From NCBI GenBank assembly GCA_013003515.1, contig JABDIW010000447.1, forward strand, positions 1 through 14,118: a stretch of DNA of 14,118 nucleotides, given 5' to 3'. A program made the translations under genes and the position numbers. Under the pieces are notes generated by a model. That model saw nothing but the letters and a program-made list of their open reading frames with translations. It was not told the DNA's origin and did not search any database. Each line of letters opens with the position of its first letter. Positions within the stretch are counted from its first letter, which is position 1. This DNA is from Acidimicrobiia bacterium. GTDB taxonomy: Bacteria > Actinomycetota > Acidimicrobiia > Spongiisociales > UBA5794. This document shows positions 1 to 7,948 of this stretch, piece after piece.

Positions 1-435
1 CGGGTGTTGAAGATGGTGCAGTTCATCAGCGAAGCGGACTTCTTGGTGCGAGCCATTGGGGCGAGCGCGCGAAAGATCGTCGTATTCCTGATCGTGGTGG
101 TGCTCATCAACGTGATCGCTGGATCCACGATGTACCTGATCGAAGGCCCGGAGAATGGCTACGACTCGATGTTCAGCGGCGTCTACTGGTCGATCGTCAC
201 GATGAGCACGGTCGGGTTCGGGGATATTGCGCCCGAGACACCGCTCGGACAGGTCCTCGCGGCCATGCTGATGATCACCGGCTACAGCGTGATCGCCGTA
301 CCAACGGGCATCGTGTCGGCCGAGGTCGCCACTGCCGGTCGCCCCCGCAGCGAATCCTGCAGGAATTGCGGGTCGGCAGCGCACGCGGCGAGGGCCCGCT
401 TCTGCGACGCCTGCGGGTTCGCACTGTCGGAGTGA
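1..435 (+). CDS. Potassium channel, C-terminal part (5' end outside window), with zinc ribbon
   Basis: This is the pore half of a voltage-gated-type potassium channel in the cytoplasmic membrane. The frame is open from base 1, and its first residues (RVLKMVQF) look like the end of an S4 segment or the S4-S5 linker, so the gene starts upstream of the window. Counting from base 1, a membrane helix S5 lies at about residues 24-46, followed by a pore helix and the K+ selectivity filter TVGFGD (70-75), then S6 at about 82-109. The tail carries a CxxC pair at C120/C123 and another at C135/C138, a double-CxxC zinc ribbon that would sit in the cytoplasm. The filter makes K+ selectivity very likely; the role of the zinc ribbon (folding, assembly or sensing) is unknown. 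The GTG at position 4 is probably an internal codon and not the start. Confidence 0.9.
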   Translation, partial: RVLKMVQFISEADFLVRAIGASARKIVVFLIVVVLINVIAGSTMYLIEGPENGYDSMFSGVYWSIVTMSTVGFGDIAPETPLGQVLAAMLMITGYSVIAVPTGIVSAEVATAGRPRSESCRNCGSAAHAARARFCDACGFALSE

Positions 436-471
436 GATCGACGTGTATCCGCCTCGATACCGTGTTGCGCC

Positions 472-1377
472 GTGAAGGACTCGCCAACCACTTTCGAGCC
501 GATCTCTGACGACCAGCTCGACGAGGTGATCGGGTTCCTGCGAGCGGCCAACCCGTTCGCCGAGCACACCTGGGGGTGGGAGACGGGCCGGTTCATCGAC
601 TGGAGGTGGGCCGGCAACACGGTGCGCAATCGCGAGCGGCCGGGGTTCTTCGGGCGCTGCGGCACGGTGGTCCGTCGTGAGGGTGCCGTCGTGGCGCTCG
701 TGATCGCCGAATCGGGCGCGGACGACCACTGCATCCTCACGGCGAGCGAGGACGGCGAGCTGATCGACGCTGCCCTCGCCTGGTTGATCGACAGACGCGA
801 CGGCGCGAGTCTGACGCTCCTTCCCTGTGACGAGGCCACGTGGGTGCATGACGTGCTCGCCGCCCGGGGATTCGAGAAAGGTGAGATCGTCGATCTGGGG
901 TGGGGATACGACCTGGCGAGGGTCGGCGATCCGCCGGCCCCGCCCGAGGGGTTCGTCATCGACTCGCTGGCAGGAGACTCGGACTATCCGGAGATCCAGC
1001 GATGCCTGGAAGGCGCGTTCGGTGGCAATCGGGACCGGATCCCGGTGCTGCGCAGCCTCGCCACCAACCCGCTGTTCCGTCCGGAGCTGAACGTGGTTGC
1101 CCGCACCGCCGACGGTCGCATCGCCTCATATTGCCGGGGCACGGTCGACCCCGACTCGGGCGTCAGCATCGACCCCGTCGCGACCCACCCCGACTTCCAG
1201 GGCCATGGCCTCGGCAAGGCCATCGTGCTCGAGTGTTTCGCCGCCCAAGCCCGGCTCGGCGGCCGAGAGATCTACATCGGCTCGGCCCCAGATGGTTCGG
1301 CCGGGAGCCGCCTGTACAAGAAACTGACACCCACATCGAAGCGCACCTACTCGGAGTGGAGGAGGCTCGCCTATTGA
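472..1377 (+). CDS. GNAT-family N-acetyltransferase
   Basis: Predicted cytoplasmic acetyl-CoA-dependent N-acyltransferase of 301 residues with unknown substrate. The C-terminal half has the GNAT motif A: a beta strand (VSIDPVATHP), then the pyrophosphate-binding loop QGHGLG at residues 243-248, then a helix. The length is about twice one GNAT domain; residues 1-150 may be a degenerate second GNAT fold, as in tandem-GNAT proteins, but no second motif A is evident. The GTG start at 472 is the only convincing one in frame; no clear Shine-Dalgarno precedes it. It lies 36 bases after the channel gene, so the two may be cotranscribed. Residues about 56-118 are duplicated at 95% DNA identity at the far end of the window (13930-14118). 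Confidence 0.86.
   Translation: MKDSPTTFEPISDDQLDEVIGFLRAANPFAEHTWGWETGRFIDWRWAGNTVRNRERPGFFGRCGTVVRREGAVVALVIAESGADDHCILTASEDGELIDAALAWLIDRRDGASLTLLPCDEATWVHDVLAARGFEKGEIVDLGWGYDLARVGDPPAPPEGFVIDSLAGDSDYPEIQRCLEGAFGGNRDRIPVLRSLATNPLFRPELNVVARTADGRIASYCRGTVDPDSGVSIDPVATHPDFQGHGLGKAIVLECFAAQARLGGREIYIGSAPDGSAGSRLYKKLTPTSKRTYSEWRRLAY
629..825 (+). repeat. Direct repeat copy A (inside the intact GNAT gene)
   Basis: Bases 637-825 align without gaps to 13930-14118 with 9 mismatches in 189 (95.2% identity). The mismatches are at 678, 681, 683, 749, 776, 778, 798, 807 and 810. Similarity continues a little to the left (629-636, two mismatches in eight) and then stops. The right edge is set only by the end of the window, so the repeat may be longer. 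Five mismatches fall at third codon positions, and five residues differ between the encoded proteins. Confidence 0.95.
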
Positions 1378-1410
1378 CCGATGGCCCTGTCCGGCGACCC
1401 CCGGGACCTT

Positions 1411-1439
1411 CTCCTCTACCGATTCGGGCTCGGTAGGAG
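1411..1439 (+). promoter_or_regulatory. Hairpin upstream of the ABC transporter genes, enclosing a Shine-Dalgarno-like AGGAG
   Basis: An inverted repeat lies between the GNAT stop and the ABC ATPase. TACCGA (1417-1422) pairs with TCGGTA (1430-1435) over a 7-base loop. After a 2-base bulge, CTCC (1411-1414) pairs with GGAG (1436-1439). The right arm contains AGGAG (1435-1439), four bases ahead of an in-frame ATG at 1444. No T-run follows, so it is not a standard intrinsic terminator. It could restrict translation from 1444 or serve as a weak terminator or processing site. It is only one candidate structure in GC-rich DNA. Confidence 0.4.
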
Positions 1440-1473
1440 TTGGATGAACAAACCGTCTATGCGGAAGGTGGGA

Positions 1474-2256
1474 ATGGTGACCACAGAAACCTCCGAGCCA
1501 AGCGCGCTTGCGACGGCCGCGCCGGACATTCAGATCATGGCGGCAACCGCCGTGGGCCTCAGAAAGATCTACGGAGAGGGCGAGACGGAAGTCAGGGCGC
1601 TCGACGGCGTCGACGTCGGCTTCGAAGCCGGGAAGCTCACAGCCATCATGGGGCCGTCCGGGTCGGGGAAATCAACCCTTCTCCACTGCATGGCCGGACT
1701 GGACGACATCACCGATGGGTCGGTGCGAGCCGGTGACACGCTGATTTCCGATATGTCCGATCAGGATCTGACGCTGCTGCGGCGGGAGACCATGGGCTTC
1801 ATCTTCCAGGCCTTCAACCTCGTTCCGACGCTGACTGCGGAGGAGAACATCCTGCTCCCGCTGCTGCTGGGCGGGAACCGTCCCGACGAGGAGTGGGAGA
1901 ACACCGTGGTCCAGAGCCTCGGTCTCGGAGAACGGCTCCACCACCGTCCCGACGAGTTGTCCGGCGGCCAACAGCAACGGGTTGCGGTCGCCCGGGCCCT
2001 GGTCACACAGCCCAACGTGATCTTCGCCGATGAGCCGACCGGCAATCTGGATTCGAAGAGCGGAAACGAGGTGCTCGGTTTCCTCCGGCGGGCGGTGGAC
2101 GATTGGCAGCAGACGGTGGTGATGGTCACCCACGACCCCCTGGCGGCGTCCTATGCCGACCTCGTGATCTTCCTCCGCGATGGCCAGGTGGTCGGTGAGC
2201 TGCGCGATCCGACCGCCGATCAGGTCCACGACCGCATCCGCGCCCTGGAGGCGTGA
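1474..2256 (+). CDS. ABC transporter ATP-binding protein, MacB/LolD type
   Basis: Cytoplasmic ATPase that powers the permease encoded next to it. Counting from the ATG at 1474 (260 residues), all ABC motifs are present: Walker A GPSGSGKST (60-68), Q-loop Q112, signature LSGGQQQ (162-168), Walker B VIFADEP (182-188) followed by TGNLDS, and the H-loop histidine H220. The sequence around the signature and Walker B is typical of the MacB/LolD/FtsE-like subfamily, which works with FtsX-type permeases. The 1474 start is preferred because GGAAGG (1463-1468) sits five bases ahead; ATGs at 1444 (AGGAG four bases ahead) and 1459 and the ATG at 1381 are in frame and would add residues with no family counterpart. 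The permease follows after 4 bases, so the two form one operon. The substrate cannot be read from sequence. Confidence 0.97.
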   Translation: MVTTETSEPSALATAAPDIQIMAATAVGLRKIYGEGETEVRALDGVDVGFEAGKLTAIMGPSGSGKSTLLHCMAGLDDITDGSVRAGDTLISDMSDQDLTLLRRETMGFIFQAFNLVPTLTAEENILLPLLLGGNRPDEEWENTVVQSLGLGERLHHRPDELSGGQQQRVAVARALVTQPNVIFADEPTGNLDSKSGNEVLGFLRRAVDDWQQTVVMVTHDPLAASYADLVIFLRDGQVVGELRDPTADQVHDRIRALEA

Positions 2257-2260
2257 GGCC

Positions 2261-4819
2261 ATGCGCTTCCAGATCCTGCTCACACTCCGCAGCCTCGCCG
2301 CGAACAAACTCCGTTTCCTATTGACCACGTTCTCGGTGGTCCTCGGCGTGAGCTTCGTGGTCTCGTCGTTCGTACTCACCGACGGTCTGCTGAAAACGTT
2401 CGACAACATCGTCGAGGACGCCAACGCCGAGGTCGATGCCGAAGTCCGGGCGAGCAGCGAGTTCGCCGAGGTCGAGTTCACCTACCGGCCCTTCGACGAA
2501 TCGCTGTTCGAGACCGTCGCTGCAGTCGACGGTGTGGACGAAGCCGTACCCGGCTTGACCAGCGCCAAGATCGTCCCGGTGAAAGGCGACGGCGATCCCG
2601 TCCAGACGACGGGGGCCCCGATTCTGTCCTTCAACTGGACCAGCGGATCCCTCTCCGCGCTGACCCTCGTCGAGGGTGAGGCGCCGGACGGGCCAGGCGA
2701 GTTCGCAATCGACGAGACGACCGCGGACCGCGACAACTTCGTGGTTGGCCAGACGTACGACATCATCGCAGCCGGCGGCCGGGAAGCGTTCACGCTCGTC
2801 GGCATCACCCGGTTCGGCGAGGAGAATGCCCTCGCCGGCGCCGTGCTGTCGTCGTTCACCCTCGAGGAGCTGCAGAGGCTCGACGACAGCGAGGGTCTCC
2901 TGAGCTTCATCGATGTGTCGGCTGCACCCGACGTCGACCCCACCGTCCTGCTCGATCGGCTCACGGCCGCAATCCCGAGTGACCTCGAAGCGATCAGCGG
3001 CGATGAGCTCGTCGAAGAAGCACAAGACGACTTCGGCGAGATCATCGGCATCTTCGGCAACATCCTGCTGGCGTTCGCCATCGTCGCGGTGTTCGTCAGC
3101 ACCTTCATCATCAGCAATACGTTCAACATCCTGCTCGGCCAACGGGTCCGCCAACTGGCGCTGCTGCGGGCACTGGGAGCGAGCTCGAGACAGATCAGAT
3201 TCAACACCCTGTTGGAATCGTTGATCGTGGGCTTGGTGGCTTCCATCGTGGGGCTCGGAGGCGGCGTGCTACTCGCCTACGGCTTGCGGGCGCTCATGGA
3301 CTCGGTGGGGTTCAGCCTGCCGAGCATCGAGTTGATCATCGCTCCCCGCACGATCATCGCTGCGCTCGTCGTCGGCGTCGGTGTCACGATGTTGGCGTCG
3401 CTCTCGCCGGCGAAGCGGGCGGCTACCGTGCCACCGGTCGCCGCCATGCGAGGGGGCTTCCGCTTCGGCTCGGGTGAAGGCACCCGCCGCACGATCATCG
3501 CCATCATCCTGTCGGTTCTGGGAGTGGTGAGCATGGGTTACGGCCTCTTCGGTGGAGCCGACAACACCGCGCTGCTCATGGCGACGCTGGGACTCGGAGC
3601 CGTCCTCGTGTTCGTGGCAGTCTCGATGTTCTCGCCGCTCTTCTCGACTCCATCGGCCAAGTTCCTCGGGGCCCCGCTCGAGTACTTGCCGGGAGGCGCG
3701 AGCATCACCGGGCACATGGCTCGCAGCAACGCCGCCCGGAACAACAAGCGCACAGCGTCCACCGCAGCCGGCCTCATGATCGGTCTTTCCCTGATCGCTA
3801 TGGCGACGGTCGTCGCCACGTCGCTCAAGGATTCCTTCCGCGCCGAGCTCGGCTCGACCCTCGCCGGTGACTACCTCATCAGCGAGGAGACGGGACCCGG
3901 CTTCAGCAACCAGTTGGCTGCTCGGGTCGACGCGTTGCCTGAGTTCGAGACGGTCTCTGCAGTTCGCTACGGCACCATTCGGGTCGATGGTGACGAGAAG
4001 GGCGTTGCCGCCACCGATGTCACCGTCCTCACCGAGCTCCTCGAGGTCGGCGTCCTCGCCGGCGATCCGGTTGCGTCGGCCGGCACCGACTACGTGTTGC
4101 TCACGCAGGATGCTGCCGATGACCACGGCGTTGTGGTGGGCGATGAGCTCGAGGTCGAGTTCGCCGCCACGGGGAAGCAGGTCCTCACCGTGGGGGCCGT
4201 GTACGAGAACGAGTTCCTGATCGGCCATTACATCATCGACCTATCGGGGTGGGACGCCAACTTCGCGGCCGGCAACGACAACGTGATCTCGGCCAAGACC
4301 GCACCGGGTGTCGACGCCGCCGCGGCCGAAGCCGCTCTGGCGCCGCTCGAGGAGACGTTCCCGCAGCTGGTCTTCGAGACCAGGGCCGAATTCAGCGAGC
4401 GGGTGGAAGGCCAGCTCGATTCGTTGCTCGTGGTCATCAACGTCTTCCTCGGGCTTGCGATCATCATCTCGCTGCTCGGAATTGCCAACACCATGGCGCT
4501 CTCGGTGCTGGAGCGGACCCAGGAGATCGGTCTCATGCGCGCGATCGGCATGACCCGACGGCAGACGCGCAGCATGATCCGGCTCGAGGCCGGGGTGGTG
4601 TCGCTTTTCGGTGCGCTGTTGGGAGTGCTCGTGGGGCTCGTCTTCGGTTGGGTCGCGGTGATCGCTATTCCCGAGTCGATCATCGACCGACTGTCGATCC
4701 CGGCCGGCACACTCGCCGTCTATGTGGTCATCGCCACCATCGCGGGCCTCCTCGCGGCCAGCATGCCGGCCCGGCGCGCATCGAAGCTCAACATCCTCGA
4801 GGCCATCGCCCAGCTCTGA
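2261..4819 (+). CDS. ABC transporter permease, duplicated FtsX/MacB type
   Basis: Integral membrane partner of the preceding ATPase, 852 residues. A first membrane helix (about 20-40) is followed by an extracytoplasmic domain (MacB-core-like, about 45-255), an FtsX module of three helices (about 262-390), one or two central helices (about 410-465), a second extracytoplasmic domain (about 490-715), and a second FtsX module (about 720-852). Both FtsX modules carry the usual coupling stretch after the first helix (QLALLRALGAS and EIGLMRAIGMT). This two-module single-chain layout is common for actinobacterial exporters or lipoprotein/peptide-handling mechanotransmission ABC systems. The ATG at 2261 is chosen because GGAGG (2247-2251) lies nine bases ahead, inside the end of the ATPase gene. 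The gene converges with the minus-strand operon, whose last stop is 9 bases away. Confidence 0.95.
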   Translation: MRFQILLTLRSLAANKLRFLLTTFSVVLGVSFVVSSFVLTDGLLKTFDNIVEDANAEVDAEVRASSEFAEVEFTYRPFDESLFETVAAVDGVDEAVPGLTSAKIVPVKGDGDPVQTTGAPILSFNWTSGSLSALTLVEGEAPDGPGEFAIDETTADRDNFVVGQTYDIIAAGGREAFTLVGITRFGEENALAGAVLSSFTLEELQRLDDSEGLLSFIDVSAAPDVDPTVLLDRLTAAIPSDLEAISGDELVEEAQDDFGEIIGIFGNILLAFAIVAVFVSTFIISNTFNILLGQRVRQLALLRALGASSRQIRFNTLLESLIVGLVASIVGLGGGVLLAYGLRALMDSVGFSLPSIELIIAPRTIIAALVVGVGVTMLASLSPAKRAATVPPVAAMRGGFRFGSGEGTRRTIIAIILSVLGVVSMGYGLFGGADNTALLMATLGLGAVLVFVAVSMFSPLFSTPSAKFLGAPLEYLPGGASITGHMARSNAARNNKRTASTAAGLMIGLSLIAMATVVATSLKDSFRAELGSTLAGDYLISEETGPGFSNQLAARVDALPEFETVSAVRYGTIRVDGDEKGVAATDVTVLTELLEVGVLAGDPVASAGTDYVLLTQDAADDHGVVVGDELEVEFAATGKQVLTVGAVYENEFLIGHYIIDLSGWDANFAAGNDNVISAKTAPGVDAAAAEAALAPLEETFPQLVFETRAEFSERVEGQLDSLLVVINVFLGLAIIISLLGIANTMALSVLERTQEIGLMRAIGMTRRQTRSMIRLEAGVVSLFGALLGVLVGLVFGWVAVIAIPESIIDRLSIPAGTLAVYVVIATIAGLLAASMPARRASKLNILEAIAQL

Positions 4820-4828
4820 GTTCCTGAA

Positions 4829-7240
4829 CTAGAGGTTGTCCGTCCTGCGCAGATAGGTCAGCGCGAGCCATCCCGGGAGGATGGGTAGCCAGAAGGTCAC
4901 GAGCCGATACAGGAATACTGCGGGTACGACGACGGTCGTGCTTTCCGCTGTGCTGAGTGCGGCGATAAGGGCGGCTTCGGCTGCGCCCAACCCGCCCGGA
5001 GTGGGAGCGGCATTGGCGACGGCGCTTCCGGTCAGGAAGAGCAATGCGACCAACGGAAGCGACGCGGTCGAGCCGAACGCTTGGAGGCTGGCGACCATGG
5101 CGGCGATGTAGAAGAGGGTGATCGCAGCCGATCCTCCGAACAAGAGGAAGAGTCGAACCGGATCATGGATGACCACGGTCATCGACTCCCACCCTGACTT
5201 CAGCTGGGGAATGATGTACGTGTCGATGAGTCGGCGGGTCGAGGGTACGGCGGCCGCGGCGGCGGCGGTGCCGACGACCGCAACGAGGACCAGAACTATC
5301 GTGCCCGTGCTCGGGAGGCTGAGGCCCTTCGATCCGTTCTGACCGCTGGCGAGGAGCAGGAAGGACACTGTGAGGACGATGTGCATGATCAGCCCGGCGA
5401 TGGCATTGAGCCCGATCGCCGTGACACCGACCCCAGTGGGGACTCCGTTGCGCTGGAAATACCGCAGATTGGTTGCGAGCCCACCGACCTTGGCCGGCGT
5501 GACCCGGTTCGCGAACGAGGACGCGATCTGAGCGGCGAACGCCGGCCAGTACCGGAGTCGGGTCGGAATGGCTCCCAGCAGACTGCCCGTGGCTGCGAGG
5601 TAGGTGCCGACGGAGGCGATGACCGCCGCGCCCGCCCAGGCCCAGGAAGCGTCTTTGGCCTGAGACCAGAGGCTGTCCAGGTCGGTGAGCTGCGGGATCA
5701 GGAACCACGCGGAGAGGACGATCGTGGCCAGGATGAAGAGAGATTTCGGGTCGATGCGTTCGAGACGGACCAACTCTTCGGGTTCCAGCCCAACCGCTTC
5801 GGTCGTGGCTGCTCGAAGTTCGGCGAGCGGCTTGGCTCCACCGATCGCTTCCCGGGTCGGCGAGGTCAGTGCGAGCGGTTGGAGCCATGGCACCGCTCGT
5901 TGCAGTCGGTCGGGCCCGATGGTCTCCTTTGCGGCACGAACGGCCGTGGGGATGCCCGCTGCGGCCGCCGTCGAGGTGAGGAGCTCGGCCAAGTCGGTTC
6001 CGAGGCGCTGCTCCGACGACGCCAGCTCCCCCCGGCGGAAATTGACGAGCTCGGGTCGGCCGTCGGCGTTGACAACGAAGCTCGACAGATTCAGAGTTCC
6101 GTGGGCGATTCGTGCGAGTTGCAGCCGGGCGGCCTGCTGCCACATCGCCCCGATCGTCTCGTCAGGGAGTTCGGATAGTTCGGAGCAACTCGAGCCCTCG
6201 ATCCAGTCGCGGACCAGAATCATCCCGTCGACACCTGCGGGCGCCACCGCTCTCGTGGTCGGCGTCTCGATGCCGCGACTCCGGGCCTGCTGAGAGACGA
6301 GCGCCTCGTGCTCGACGCTCCGGCGCAGGGTGAGAAACGGCCGATGGTCGCCCGTCTTCCGCAACCGGAGCCAGCGATACCCCCGAACCAGCAGATCGGC
6401 GCTGCGGTCGTCACGGCTGAACGCGGCGACGAAGAGCTTGTCACCGGACGGCGTGATCGCGAGCCAACCTCGCTTCGCCCGGTCGGGGGAATCGTCGAGG
6501 TGGGCCGCGTCCAGGCCGGCAGTCGACAGTGCGGCGAGGATCTGCGACCGGCGAAGGGCCAGATCGTGTCGACCGAACGTCCACAGCAGTGCCGATCCGG
6601 CCAGGAGGCCTGCTCCGAGATCGGTGAGCAGGGCGAGGGGTGGCGCTCCGATCGTCAGGATCGACCCGATCGCATAGGCGGCCACCAAAAGCGCCCAGCG
6701 TCGGACCAACCGGGCGGGCAGGAAGGATCCGCCGATGGTGAGCGTGGCGATGGCCGCCGCCAGCAGCGGATCGGCAGGGCTTAGGCGGCCGTCGGGCCCC
6801 TGCACCCGGAACAGGGGGGCATCGATGGCGAAGGCGCGCTGCACCGATTCGTCCACGAGCTCGTAGACGCCCCGGCCCGTGATGATGCTGGTGGCGGCAG
6901 CCACACCGATCCCGGCCAGCAAGAGGGCGAAACGTCGATATCGGGTCGTTGCGAGCGACCAGATGGCGGCGGCGAACGTCCCGCTGATGACGACAGATGC
7001 CAGAACGGCTGAGGAGACGTCACGGGCCCAGTCGGGGAGACGGTCTACGTTCGCTGCAGTGTCCTCGGCGAAGCCGAGCAAGGTCGAATCGAAGATGTTG
7101 GCGAGCACGGCCCCGCCGACGATGAACGCGACGCCGATGGCGGATCGAATTCCGTCCACGGGAGACCGGACGTGAGGGATCTTCTCGCTCGAAGCCCCGA
7201 CATCGGGGGCGGCGACGGGGCGGGTGGCGGCCGCCGTCAC
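4829..7240 (-). CDS. Membrane protein: PAP2-like region, degenerate kinase-like domain, LPG-synthase/flippase-type membrane domain
   Basis: Cytoplasmic membrane protein of 803 residues starting at GTG 7240, which overlaps the PAP2 stop as GTGA. Residues about 33-222 hold several helices that end in a stretch shaped like the last PAP2 helices but without its catalytic residues (inference). Residues about 225-450 form a protein-kinase-like fold. Residues about 498-798 form an LPG_synthase_TM (UPF0104/MprF-type) domain, with landmarks NRVTPAKVGGLATNLRYFQ (578-596), PTPGGLGAAEAAL (746-758) and LYRLVTFWLPILPG (777-790). Such domains act as lipid flippases or carry glycan-lipid or lysyl-lipid transferase partners. 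Aligned by eye with the kinase at 8785-10491, the beta-3 lysine is A272, the HRD aspartate is T382, the catalytic-loop lysine and asparagine are N384 and S387, and the DFG aspartate is N400; the helix-C glutamates E310 and E312 remain. It is therefore probably a pseudokinase with a regulatory or lipid-binding role. It is the last gene of the operon. Confidence 0.93.
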   Translation of the reverse strand: MTAAATRPVAAPDVGASSEKIPHVRSPVDGIRSAIGVAFIVGGAVLANIFDSTLLGFAEDTAANVDRLPDWARDVSSAVLASVVISGTFAAAIWSLATTRYRRFALLLAGIGVAAATSIITGRGVYELVDESVQRAFAIDAPLFRVQGPDGRLSPADPLLAAAIATLTIGGSFLPARLVRRWALLVAAYAIGSILTIGAPPLALLTDLGAGLLAGSALLWTFGRHDLALRRSQILAALSTAGLDAAHLDDSPDRAKRGWLAITPSGDKLFVAAFSRDDRSADLLVRGYRWLRLRKTGDHRPFLTLRRSVEHEALVSQQARSRGIETPTTRAVAPAGVDGMILVRDWIEGSSCSELSELPDETIGAMWQQAARLQLARIAHGTLNLSSFVVNADGRPELVNFRRGELASSEQRLGTDLAELLTSTAAAAGIPTAVRAAKETIGPDRLQRAVPWLQPLALTSPTREAIGGAKPLAELRAATTEAVGLEPEELVRLERIDPKSLFILATIVLSAWFLIPQLTDLDSLWSQAKDASWAWAGAAVIASVGTYLAATGSLLGAIPTRLRYWPAFAAQIASSFANRVTPAKVGGLATNLRYFQRNGVPTGVGVTAIGLNAIAGLIMHIVLTVSFLLLASGQNGSKGLSLPSTGTIVLVLVAVVGTAAAAAAVPSTRRLIDTYIIPQLKSGWESMTVVIHDPVRLFLLFGGSAAITLFYIAAMVASLQAFGSTASLPLVALLFLTGSAVANAAPTPGGLGAAEAALIAALSTAESTTVVVPAVFLYRLVTFWLPILPGWLALTYLRRTDNL

Positions 7241-7905
7241 CGGTGCTCCTCGGCGACTTCGCGGTTGAGGAGCACGAACCACAACACCGTGGCGAACGCG
7301 GTGCCGAGGGCAGCTCCGGTGACGACGTCGAGCACGTTGTGTTCCCCGTAGTACAGCCGGGCGATGGCAACGACCGTCGCCCAAGCGATCGGAACGACAC
7401 GCCATCTCGGAGGTACGAAGGCGGTGAGGAGTACGGCCAGGGCGAACGCAGTGGTGGAATGGCCGGAGGGGAAGCTCAGTCCCTCAAAGGCTGGTCCCCG
7501 GACTTCGATGTCGGGCCCAAGCGAGACATAGGGGCGCTCTCGTTCCACGAGTTGCTTGACGATGGCCTTCTCGATGCCGAGTTTCGACGGCAGGACGAGC
7601 ACGAAGGGCACGAGATGCTGCCAGCGTCGGGTGAAGGACACCACGATGAGGCCTGCGACGACCGGGGCCATGAATACCCCGACTTGTTGGAGGACCCACA
7701 TGGCCGGCTCGAGCCAATCGGGCCACCCATTGACCCATCGAAGGGGTTCGGCCTCCCAGGCGGGCACGGTGCCGTCCCAGGCCACGGCCGACGACCACAC
7801 GACGATGACGACAGCGACGACCACCACGGCCGCGACCAACGGTGCGGGCAGGCGCGTCCTGACAGCGATGAAGGGAACCGGGGGCGATGTGGCGCTCGCT
7901 CTCAT
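7237..7905 (-). CDS. PAP2-family phosphatase (active-site residues intact)
   Basis: Membrane phosphatase of 222 residues in the type-2 phosphatidic acid phosphatase family, which hydrolyses lipid phosphates such as phosphatidylglycerophosphate, undecaprenyl pyrophosphate or phosphatidic acid, often on the outer face of the membrane. All three signatures are complete: K117-x6-R124-P125, PSGH (146-149), and R183-x5-H189-x3-D193. About five to six hydrophobic helices are visible (about 22-42, 66-90, 97-107, 152-164, 170-182 and 195-213). The ATG at 7905 has GAGG four bases upstream. The gap to the upstream lipoprotein gene is 43 bases, the widest inside the operon. Its stop overlaps the GTG of the next gene. 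It is the only complete PAP2 active site in the cluster, so it probably supplies the phosphatase activity; the substrate is not determined. Confidence 0.95.
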   Translation of the reverse strand: MRASATSPPVPFIAVRTRLPAPLVAAVVVVAVVIVVWSSAVAWDGTVPAWEAEPLRWVNGWPDWLEPAMWVLQQVGVFMAPVVAGLIVVSFTRRWQHLVPFVLVLPSKLGIEKAIVKQLVERERPYVSLGPDIEVRGPAFEGLSFPSGHSTTAFALAVLLTAFVPPRWRVVPIAWATVVAIARLYYGEHNVLDVVTGAALGTAFATVLWFVLLNREVAEEHR

Positions 7906-7948
7906 CGATCCTCATCAGCGAAGGTGCAACAACTACCGTCTTCGACCC

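Noticed and set aside
282..959. Long minus-strand frame opposite the GNAT gene, repeated at 13356-14072
   Set aside because: It is the reverse complement of the GNAT coding sequence, rich in Ser/Arg/Pro, and the two copies agree only because the GNAT DNA is repeated.
2318..4228. Large minus-strand frames opposite the ABC permease
   Set aside because: Composition is charged and low-quality (Asp/Arg/Glu runs) with no domain; they are typical high-GC shadows of the permease gene.
4813..4835. Possible bidirectional terminator between the convergent genes (AGTTCCTGAACT)
   Set aside because: Only a four-base stem with a four-base loop and no T-run, and it overlaps both gene ends; too weak to call.
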